This document shows, piece by piece, positions 9,681-18,200 of a stretch of DNA of 42,870 nt. A model generated the notes under the pieces. It saw nothing but the letters and a program-made list of their open reading frames with translations, was not told the DNA's origin and searched no databases. The stretch spans positions 1 through 42,870 of the forward strand of contig JAUWEG010000009.1 of the NCBI GenBank assembly GCA_030608385.1, read 5' to 3'. The position numbers and the translations under genes are program-made. The DNA is from Candidatus Heimdallarchaeota archaeon (GTDB lineage Archaea; Asgardarchaeota; Heimdallarchaeia; Heimdallarchaeales; Heimdallarchaeaceae). Position 1 is the first letter of the stretch. Each line of letters starts with the position of its first letter.

Positions 9681-12524
9681 TTATCTCTTTTTGGTAAATA
9701 TTACTGCGCTAGCTACTGCAGCTAATCCAATTATGCTTAGAATCGATACTATACCGAATTCATTAACTGCTGGTAATCCACCAATCAATGTGTAAAGATC
9801 AGGTAGTGTTTTGAAATTAGCACAAATAGACATTTCGATGTAAGCGGATAGAATACCACCATTCATACCATAGTTTGGTACTTGAGTGACTTCGAACTCA
9901 AAGCTTGCTTTAGCTCCAGCTCCTAGAACAATTCCAGTTGTGTAATCTACACCTATCCAAATTGAACCTCTAATCCAACCATCTTGTGTTATTGTTTCCC
10001 AAATGTATTCTCCATTGAGCATTGACCATCCAAAGTCAATTTGTGCATCAATTGTAACATAGTAGTATATAATATCTTGAGCAGCATAATAGTATTGATC
10101 TGCTACAAGGTTTAGATCGATTGTCGTTAGATCAACATTTGTGTTTTGAAGTGCTAATGCACTTAATGCAGATTCTAAGTATGGTGTTACACTAACTATG
10201 GAACTCATAGTAGTCCATAGACCATTATACATTTCCCAGTCATTAGGATTCCACATGGGTCCTTGTGGTGAGAAAATTGGCCAGACATAGTTACCTAGTT
10301 CAGGTGGTTTAGAAACATTCGCTGGATCATACATTGTAACATCAGCTTCAGCCCACAAACCATCGAAACCAACCATATCAACACCTAGAATTGGATTACC
10401 AATTGAGGATAAACCATTTGTCTTGAATTCAGTGATACCTTCTACAAAATCTGGATCAGATGCAGGTGGTAAATCAAAGTAGAAAACAAAGTTGTTTACC
10501 AGGTAAGTCCATGAACTTGGTGATGGTAATGAAGGCGTAACATCGACTGTTTTAGCAGGATTATATTCTATGGTTAAATTAGCCCAAACATCAGTCATCG
10601 AGTAGAAATCAAGATCTGTTGTAACATTGAGTAACATACCAGAAACAGTATCATAACCCCAGAATACATCTAGTGAAATTCCTGGTTCAGTAGCATTCAA
10701 ATGCATTTCAATTTCAAAGTAATCGTTTGCAATATCATAAGTAGTTGTTATACCTGGTTTGCCGTCTGTATCGTTTTGAATTTGTGAAAATGTATTTAAC
10801 TCATTCCAATCAGTTGTTCCAGCATAGAAAGTTTGCATTGGTATAATATTATCACTAAATGGCCAGTAATCATGTGCACCCCAATTGAAATCCCAGTCTA
10901 CATCCTCACCAAAAATCAAATTTAGGTCAGAAAGCATTGTGAAATCCATTAGTGGAGTTGGTACTATTGAACCAGTTCCTAATGTAAATTCGAAATCAGG
11001 TAGGGTCATAGTGTAGAATGGACCATTACTCCAGAGCCAATTCAATGAATCAGGACTAGTAACTAAAGCTGCATATAGATAACCATTGTCATATCCATTA
11101 CCATATTGACGTTCATAAATGTAGTTTGCACCTTGTTCATAAGGATCAGTTGTTGAAGGTGAGTATGGTAGACTTGCAGGAACATTGTTAGCAGGAAGCA
11201 TAGCTACTTTATCAGCTGCTCCTGTGGCGAAACCATCATAATATGCGTTGTGTTTGTAATTCCACAAACCTTGTAAGAATTGTTCACCAATATTATATCC
11301 ATAATATCCATCGTCGTATCCAGCGTTATATCCAGCTTGCATTCCATCAAAGTATCCAGCCTCACGCTCATCCCATGGATCATTCCATGGTTCAGGAGGC
11401 CAATAATTTGGTCCAGGATATCCACCTAATTTGTCAGCGTCACCGTTCCAGTATCCATTCCAGTAATAGTTTTCATAACCTTCTACATAGCCACTCCAGA
11501 AGGTTTGCCATTCAGCGTCATATAGATCTTTGTATAATTCTCTTCTGAAGTACTCTTGAGCACCTTCATATAGAAAACCTTCTTGATACCACATTTCGTA
11601 GTATCTGGGATAATCCATATTGTAACCGAAATCATAGACATCAGTTGCTGCTGGTAATGAACCCATGAATCTCTTATCTGGAATTCTGTTTGCTAGATAA
11701 TCACCTTGTCCAGTACTAAAACCATCAGCTTTCGCACTTTGAAATCCATCGTAATAACCATCTAATGCAAGCCAACCATCATACCATGCTGGATCTCCTC
11801 CACTTTCGTATGAGGCCTGGTAGCCTACATCATAACCTACAGCAAGCCCTAGGTCATAACCAAACCACCATATGTCATTATCATTGTACCAGTTTTCTTG
11901 AGGATAATTATACCAGTCATGATAACCCATAGAATTGTTCTCGTGATCGAAACCTTCTACGAATGTGTTTGGGAATGAACTATTAAATCCACTCCAGAAT
12001 TCAGGTTCTATGGGGTTATTGAAATTACCCCAAGGCCAATAATCCCAGAAATCTGTCAGGTTATTTTGTGCAAAGTCTTCAGGAAATGAAAACTGTGAGG
12101 CATTTACATATACTCCCAAATCATCATTTAGTTGTAAGAATGTGAATATTTCCATTGCTTCAGCTAAAGTTTGATTTACATATCCACCAATCGTATCATC
12201 CCAATTATATAGATAGATGTTGTCCATATTGGCAATATATGTAACAATTTCGCTACCTTCTAACGATCCAATTATTCCTTTATCAAAGGATGGACCTCCG
12301 ACTTGTTCAAGAAGCATATCAAGAATATCCCAAATTCCATCACCATATTGGAACTCTGAAATGTTGTAGTAAAGCTTTTGACCACTTGTTACAGCATTAA
12401 GTTCGGGAGTTGATGGAAAAGGAGAATTTGTATATGCATCTGTTACAGCCATCGGTGAAGAAGGAGTAACGAAAGGCAATAATATTATTAATAAACCTAT
12501 TCCTAAAAATATTTGTTTTTTCAT
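9681..12524 (-). CDS. Secreted, C-terminally anchored Gly/Tyr-repeat surface protein
   Basis: 947 residues. The frame runs on to 12605, but the ATG at 12524 has an AGAGGGG ribosome binding site in front and begins a clear signal peptide (MKKQIFLGIGLLIILLPF, then a small-residue cleavage zone). Residues ~177-485 hold aromatic-rich repeats with glycine every fourth residue, such as GYDLGLAVGYDVG and GYFDGMQAGYNAG. Residues ~500-900 look like strand-rich extracellular domains. The last ~20 residues are a hydrophobic helix followed by TKKR, so the protein should be anchored outside the cell membrane. No family is recognised; a cell-surface or S-layer-associated role is an inference. Very low Lys and high Trp/Tyr/Asp content set it apart from its neighbours. 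Confidence 0.85.
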   Translation of the reverse strand: MKKQIFLGIGLLIILLPFVTPSSPMAVTDAYTNSPFPSTPELNAVTSGQKLYYNISEFQYGDGIWDILDMLLEQVGGPSFDKGIIGSLEGSEIVTYIANMDNIYLYNWDDTIGGYVNQTLAEAMEIFTFLQLNDDLGVYVNASQFSFPEDFAQNNLTDFWDYWPWGNFNNPIEPEFWSGFNSSFPNTFVEGFDHENNSMGYHDWYNYPQENWYNDNDIWWFGYDLGLAVGYDVGYQASYESGGDPAWYDGWLALDGYYDGFQSAKADGFSTGQGDYLANRIPDKRFMGSLPAATDVYDFGYNMDYPRYYEMWYQEGFLYEGAQEYFRRELYKDLYDAEWQTFWSGYVEGYENYYWNGYWNGDADKLGGYPGPNYWPPEPWNDPWDEREAGYFDGMQAGYNAGYDDGYYGYNIGEQFLQGLWNYKHNAYYDGFATGAADKVAMLPANNVPASLPYSPSTTDPYEQGANYIYERQYGNGYDNGYLYAALVTSPDSLNWLWSNGPFYTMTLPDFEFTLGTGSIVPTPLMDFTMLSDLNLIFGEDVDWDFNWGAHDYWPFSDNIIPMQTFYAGTTDWNELNTFSQIQNDTDGKPGITTTYDIANDYFEIEMHLNATEPGISLDVFWGYDTVSGMLLNVTTDLDFYSMTDVWANLTIEYNPAKTVDVTPSLPSPSSWTYLVNNFVFYFDLPPASDPDFVEGITEFKTNGLSSIGNPILGVDMVGFDGLWAEADVTMYDPANVSKPPELGNYVWPIFSPQGPMWNPNDWEMYNGLWTTMSSIVSVTPYLESALSALALQNTNVDLTTIDLNLVADQYYYAAQDIIYYYVTIDAQIDFGWSMLNGEYIWETITQDGWIRGSIWIGVDYTTGIVLGAGAKASFEFEVTQVPNYGMNGGILSAYIEMSICANFKTLPDLYTLIGGLPAVNEFGIVSILSIIGLAAVASAVIFTKKR
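11070..11996 (-). repeat. Degenerate GxxxG/GYxxG repeat region in surface protein
   Basis: This part of the surface protein gene encodes several degenerate blocks in which Gly recurs every four residues and is usually followed by Tyr, Phe or Trp. The clearest blocks are residues ~222-242, ~248-270, ~345-361, ~390-413 and ~475-482 of the mature reading. The repeats are imperfect at both protein and DNA level, so they are old rather than a recent tandem expansion. Confidence 0.75.
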
Positions 12525-12655
12525 ATTTGAACCCCTCTTGGTTCTTAAACTATATAGCAAATTTTCATTTAAAAATATAATGTTCGTGTTTTTTCGAACT
12601 TTCATTTTTGAATTATAATTTTTTGAAACTGGCTCTGTTAAATCACTAACAGTCT

Positions 12656-12688
12656 CAAAGAAATAAGGATAAAATTGTGATTTCTTTG
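12656..12688 (-). terminator. Perfect 9-bp inverted repeat just after a stop codon
   Basis: CAAAGAAAT at 12656-12664 is mirrored by ATTTCTTTG at 12680-12688, with 15 bases between. It starts 2 bases after the stop of the small zinc-protein gene (minus strand), the position of a 3'-end hairpin. A second small dyad, CTGTTA/TAACAG at 12635-12652, follows. The stems are AT-rich, so a 3'-end structure is likely but a terminator is not proven. Confidence 0.45.
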
Positions 12689-12689
12689 C

Positions 12690-12875
12690 TCAATCTAACT
12701 CAGTTGGTTGCTCAAACTGGCTCCCAAAGAAATCAAATACTTGATAACTTCCGCATTCCGGACAATAAAATGTTAGAATGAAAGCTTTTGTCCTATCTTC
12801 TCCAATAAAGTCTTGCTCACACACTTTTTCACAGAATTTGCAGTAAAAGCTAAGTTTAGGTTTTTCCTCTGCCAT
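12690..12875 (-). CDS. Small zinc-ribbon protein, 61 aa
   Basis: A 61-residue protein with CKFCEKVC at residues 12-19 and CPEC at 38-41, two metal-binding knuckles of a zinc ribbon, and an aromatic YQVFDFFG segment after the second. A good GGTGA ribosome binding site precedes the ATG at 12875. It lies downstream of the aminotransferase gene on the same strand, but the function is unknown; small archaeal zinc ribbons serve in transcription, translation or as protein interaction modules, and nothing here decides between them. Confidence 0.75.
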   Translation of the reverse strand: MAEEKPKLSFYCKFCEKVCEQDFIGEDRTKAFILTFYCPECGSYQVFDFFGSQFEQPTELD

Positions 12876-12917
12876 TAGTTCTCACCATTGATTTAGTATT
12901 ATCATTTTTAAATTATT

Positions 12918-14090
12918 TCATTTTCCCTTTGATTGTTCCAACATTCTAGTTAATCTGTGAATAACGTCTTCTATTTTCGCTAAATTAACCGAACCGAAAC
13001 TTGCTCTTATATTTTTTGTTTGGGTTGGTCCAAATTCAGTTCCAGGAACCAGAACAACTCTAGCATCCTCGAAGGCTTTGTTAGAAAATTCTTCTCCAGT
13101 TGGATATTTTGATTCAGATATATCTGGATAGCAATAGAATGAGCCTGATGATTTATGACACTTAATACCTTCAATTGAGTTGAAACCATCAACAATAGCA
13201 TCTCTTCTTTGTTGAAACTCGTTTTTAATATATTTTTGGAATTCTTTTGCTTCATCTGTATGCATATAATTTGCAAGAGCTACTTGTGCTGGTGTCGTCG
13301 CATTTGCAATAACATAAGTATGATAACCAATCATGGGTTTCATGATTTCAACTGTTGATACCCCAAAACCTATTCTCCATCCAGGAATTGCAAAGGTTTT
13401 TGAAAAAGAATTAGCAGTCAGAGTTCTTTCATAAGCATCATCTATTGAACCAATATGGACATGCTTTTTTTCATCAAATGTATAGTATTCATACACTTCA
13501 TCGCTAATTATCATTAGATTGTGATCAACAGCTATATCAACCAGGGCTTTTAATTCATGTTTCTCCATAATAGCTCCAGTGGGATTGCTTGGGAAATTCA
13601 AAATCATCATTTTGGTTTTGTCATTGACTAGCTCTTTCATTTTCTCAATATCTATCTTGAAATCACTAGTTGATGGCATCCAAACTGTTTTTCCTCCTGC
13701 TAAATGTACTTGGTGAGGATAAGTTAAGAATGAGGGATCTTGAATCAATACTTCATCACCTTTCCCCAGATAAGTTTGTAATGCTGTATATACTAACTGA
13801 ACACCCCCACAAGTTATTAGAACTCCATCTGAGCTATAATCGACTCCATATTCTTCCTTGTATTTTCTCGCAATCATTGTTCGAAGTTTGGGATTGCCTG
13901 GAGATTGGTCATAGTTGTTGTAATTGAAATCTACAGCATATCGCATTTCTCTTTTTAGCACTTCGGGAGTTGTAATATCTGGTGCACCAATACCTAAAGA
14001 AATTGTATCGGGTATACCTTGTGCTTTTGCAAAAAGTTCTCGAATGCCACTTGGTTTAATTTTTTGCATTTTCTCTGAATGAAAAGTCAT
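12918..14090 (-). CDS. Class I/II PLP-dependent aminotransferase (aspartate aminotransferase-like)
   Basis: 390 residues, a normal length for fold-type I aminotransferases of the AspC/AlaT-like archaeal group. Seen: SLGIGAPD near residue 31, the NPTG loop (168-172), ISDEVY with Asp197 that contacts the PLP ring nitrogen, and the PLP-lysine motif SFSKTFAIPGWR with Lys231 and Arg239. It moves amino groups between an amino acid and a 2-oxoacid; the exact substrates are not readable, although an aromatic or aspartate specificity would fit the iorAB genes nearby. It starts about 30 bases downstream of an AT-rich TATA-like stretch. Confidence 0.92.
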   Translation of the reverse strand: MTFHSEKMQKIKPSGIRELFAKAQGIPDTISLGIGAPDITTPEVLKREMRYAVDFNYNNYDQSPGNPKLRTMIARKYKEEYGVDYSSDGVLITCGGVQLVYTALQTYLGKGDEVLIQDPSFLTYPHQVHLAGGKTVWMPSTSDFKIDIEKMKELVNDKTKMMILNFPSNPTGAIMEKHELKALVDIAVDHNLMIISDEVYEYYTFDEKKHVHIGSIDDAYERTLTANSFSKTFAIPGWRIGFGVSTVEIMKPMIGYHTYVIANATTPAQVALANYMHTDEAKEFQKYIKNEFQQRRDAIVDGFNSIEGIKCHKSSGSFYCYPDISESKYPTGEEFSNKAFEDARVVLVPGTEFGPTQTKNIRASFGSVNLAKIEDVIHRLTRMLEQSKGK

Positions 14091-14155
14091 TAATAACCAA
14101 TTCGAGTAAAAATGGAGTTAAATTAAATCTTTTCGTAGGGAACAAAATCACGTTA

Positions 14156-15214
14156 TTACAATAAAGTGGAAATCTTTGTAGTTGGTGATTCCAGCTCTGC
14201 TAGAATTTGTTTTGTTTTACTTCTCATTACAAGCTTTTCCTCAGATTTATCGATGAGCTCTTTTGCTTTCAGAATAGCTGATTGAATTGTATATTCATTA
14301 TGTAAAGGAATGCCTATATCTGAAATATATTCAAGAACATCGAGAGGATTAGGATAGTAGGAAATAGAAGGAGTTCCTAAAGCTGCAGCTTCTCTAGCCA
14401 TGGTAGCCCCTCCTGTTATACACAAGTCTGAATAATAATATAAAGATAATGTATCTACGGCTCTTGGGGGAACGATAATTCTGTTCTTAAATTTCTTTTT
14501 TAATAATTTTTCTTGGCTTTCATATCTGGGAAAAACTACAGCTCTTCCATCATATGTTTCGAAAATTTCTTCCAAAATCTCGACAAGAAGAGTTTGTCCA
14601 ACCATATTTCTTTCAAGCATATAAGCTGCACTGCTTTCCTCTGGACGACCTACAATAAAGCTATCATCTATATGTAATCCTAACATCTCAAGAGTTTCTT
14701 TTTGAGGTTTAAAATCCTGCAACCATGCTACTTCATCAATACCATCATATGGCTCTAATTGATCTCGTGTGGCTCCAAGTGAGAACCATTTATCATCAGC
14801 TATACATGAACTATAAACTAAATATTTTGATAATGGGATTGTCAATTTTCCAACAGCCTTTGCATGGGGTGAGTCATTGATTGTAATTGTAGGTATTCCT
14901 AAACCAAAAGCTACTCTGGTTGATTCAGGGGATGAGAAGGATATATGGTAATCTGGTTTATTTTCAAGACTGTTAATATAATCTGCAAGTTGTGCAATTC
15001 TCTCATTTCCTGCTTTTAATTTGCCATACAGAGTTCCTCCCCCATGTTTACCCATTATTTCTACATCTAAGTCCAAAAGAAAGAAAAGACTGGCAACATA
15101 ATCATAATTTCTGCATGTGAAAATAGCTTCATGACCTGCTTTCTCTAATTCTTTTGCTATTGCATTAAATAGTAAGGGTTCTTTTGAAGTTACAGCATCA
15201 AACCAGACAATCAT
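14156..15214 (-). CDS. DUF354 family protein (GT-B glycosyltransferase-like)
   Basis: 352 residues. The sequence follows archaeal DUF354 proteins: VWFDAVTSKEPLLF at the start, an IMGKHGGG segment near residue 57, SFSSPESTRVAFGLGIP, and a C-terminal GGATMAREAAALGTPSI motif resembling the nucleotide-sugar binding region of GT-B glycosyltransferases and UDP-GlcNAc 2-epimerases. A role in surface glycan or lipid-sugar synthesis is plausible but not shown. A TTG at 15217 precedes the ATG at 15214; the ATG is chosen. It lies between nrdJ and the aminotransferase on the same strand. Confidence 0.85.
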   Translation of the reverse strand: MIVWFDAVTSKEPLLFNAIAKELEKAGHEAIFTCRNYDYVASLFFLLDLDVEIMGKHGGGTLYGKLKAGNERIAQLADYINSLENKPDYHISFSSPESTRVAFGLGIPTITINDSPHAKAVGKLTIPLSKYLVYSSCIADDKWFSLGATRDQLEPYDGIDEVAWLQDFKPQKETLEMLGLHIDDSFIVGRPEESSAAYMLERNMVGQTLLVEILEEIFETYDGRAVVFPRYESQEKLLKKKFKNRIIVPPRAVDTLSLYYYSDLCITGGATMAREAAALGTPSISYYPNPLDVLEYISDIGIPLHNEYTIQSAILKAKELIDKSEEKLVMRSKTKQILAELESPTTKISTLL

Positions 15215-15277
15215 CAAACCAATACAAACTTTAATACAAAAAAACCTTATGCTTGAAAAGTAAAAGAAAAAGAAAGG

Positions 15278-18200
15278 TTAATCGCATTTACTATAACCGC
15301 AACTCCTGCAAGTAAAGCACCCTTCAGCAAACTCTAACATGCTTCCACAATCTGGACAAGCAATTACTCCATTAGAACGGACGATGGTTTCACCTTCTAT
15401 ATATTTCTCCAGAACATGGGCTATTCCATCTGGACATGATAAAACAGTTTGTCCTTGATAGAAATTTGGACTTGGACATCTTATTCCTGCTAAATGGTTT
15501 GCTATCGATTCCAATTTTATTCCTGATCTCAATGCAAGAGAGATTAATCGTCCAACAGCCTCACTTTGGCTAGCAATACAACCTCCACTCTTACCTACCT
15601 GAACAAAAACTTCACAAACTCCCGTTTCATCACTATTAACAGTGACATAAAGATTACCGCAACCTGAACGAATCTTATGGGTTCGTCCAACTGTTACCTC
15701 AGGTCTAGGTCTTGGTTCGACTTTCTCAGAAATAATAGTTAATTTCTTTGAATCTTGCTTTTCTGGTTTCTTTGTTGAAAGTACCTGATATTTTCTTGAA
15801 CCATCACGATAAACAGTTATTCCTTTGCACCCTTGTTTGTATGCTAACATATACGCATTGGCGATATCCTCCTTTGTAGCAGTTGAGGTGAAATTTATTG
15901 TCTTTGATGTAGCATTGTCATTATACCTCTGAAAAGCAGCTTGCATCCTAATATGCCATTCAGGAGTTATATCGTGAGAAGTAACAAAGATATTTCTTAA
16001 ATCCTCAGGAACCTCTTCCAAATCTTGAATAGTGTTAGAGGAAGACACTTTTTCTAGTAGTTCTTCTGAATGGATTTTCAAATCCTTTAGATTTTGTTCA
16101 AAAAGAGGATTGACATCAAAAAGCTTCTTTCCATCCAGTACATTTCGAGTAAAAGCTATAGCATAATAAGGTTCGATACCGCTGGAACAGCCAGCGATTA
16201 AGGAGATAGTTCCTGTAGGTGCTATTGAAGTAACAGTAGCATTACGAAGGTTTTCAGTTTGATCTCGATATATACTTTTATTGAAATTGGGAAAGTTACC
16301 TTTCTTTTCACCTAATACTTGAGATTCATCCCGTGCATTTTTTTGCACAAAAGACATCACTTCATTTGCTTTAGCTAACCCCTCTTCTGAATCATAACGA
16401 ATTTCTAGTTTTACAAGTAAATCAGCAAAACCCATAATTCCAAGACCTATTTTTCGATTAGCTTTAGTTATCTGTTCGATTTCTGGAAGTATATACTGAT
16501 TTTTTTCTATTACATTATCTAGAAAACGAACAGCTGTTCGTACGGATTTTTCCAATAAGTCCCAATCGATTTTACCTTTTTTTACATGCTGCAAAAGGTT
16601 AATAGAACCGAGGTTACAACTCTCCCAAGCTAGCATAGGTAATTCGCCGCAATTATGAGTGCAGATTCCATTTGCTGAAAAAGCATTTTCACCAGGTATT
16701 TGAACATCATAAACTTCTTTCTTACCTATGTGAATTATTTCTGTAACATTGGCCAAGAAGCGTTCTCTATATTGATCTCTTGTGTAATTAGCTATCTTTT
16801 CATCCAATAATTGCTGTTTCTCCACATCAGCAAAACCAACAATTTCTGCAAAATAAATAATATTATCCTTTGAGATTACAAGTTCATGTTGTGGTTTAAT
16901 CTTATACTTCTTGTGTCCACCTTTACCATCAGGCATCTCTTTATAATGTACTTTTCTTCTGTTTTGATAAATTGTTGAAGCAATACCCATTCTATGAAGC
17001 ATTCGTTGAACAGACCTAAGTGTATTAAGATTTGATTGAGATAGACGAACAGAGACTCCTTTGTCTTGTGTTCCTTGAACAGAACCATCTGCATCAAATA
17101 GACCTTTTAGAAAACCTATATGAAAATCAAAACTTGTTGTTTCAATAAGGGGTGTAAGCAATTTAGATCCTTTAGACATCCCATAACTTTCAGCTAGATC
17201 ATGAAGTGCTCTTAATTTTAATATGTGTTCATCACGGTTTTTTATTCTAAAGAATCCTTTGAAATCTGAACGGTGGGGAAGGTTGAATGCGTGTTCTTCT
17301 ACTTCATTCCTTATGGATTGTGATCCTTGATTTTCTCCCCAAACCATTATCCGTGCATTTGTTTCTGTTATTACACCATCACCAAGTAGCATTCCTAAGA
17401 GATATCCTTCAGCATAGGAACCTTCTCCATAATCCCAACGTGAATTGCGGTTATTACTTAGTACTAGCTTATCGTCTGGTTTTAGATCAACTACTTGTTT
17501 CCACTCTGTATCTATATTATTTCGAGTTTTTTTAGTTACTACTTTGACTAAATGATTTGCCGTAGCTTGAATTGAGTAACCTCTATCTGTGTTTATTTCA
17601 AGAATCTCCTTGTAACCAGTTGAGAAAAAACCTTCTTCAGTGGTTGGGAGATATTTTCCATTATGTAAAATGTTTACTTTTTGATCAACCAAATCATGAA
17701 CCATTTTCGGTCCTTTATCAGTAGTTACCCATGTTTCGCCAATTAAGCAAGGATTAGTGCTCTCTATCTCGCCTAATTCTGGCGTGGGGTTATCTTTATT
17801 TATTCTATCAATAAAAACAATTCCTGGTTCTCCATTTTTCCAAGCCATTTCAACAATTTTGTTGAAAACCTCTTTAGCATTCATTTTACCAGATACTTTG
17901 TTGATTCGTGGATTAATTAAATCATAATCTTCATTTTTCTCAACAGCTTTCATGAAATGTTCAGTAATTGCTACAGAGAGATTGAAGTTGGTTAAACGAT
18001 TTTGATCTTCTTTACAAGTAATGAACTCCATGATATCAGGATGATCAACACGTAAAATGCCCATGTTCGCCCCACGACGGCGTCCTCCTTGCTTCACAGT
18101 GTTTGTAGCAGCATTGAAAACCTCCATAAAAGAAAGAGGACCACTTGCTATTCCCCCAGTAGTTTTTACTACATCATTTTTTGGCCTAAGCTTAGAAAAA

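Noticed and set aside
11243-11548. Plus-strand 101-aa frame opposite the surface protein
   Set aside because: It mirrors the Gly/Tyr repeats of the real minus-strand gene, with His/Ser-rich low-complexity translation and no ribosome binding site.
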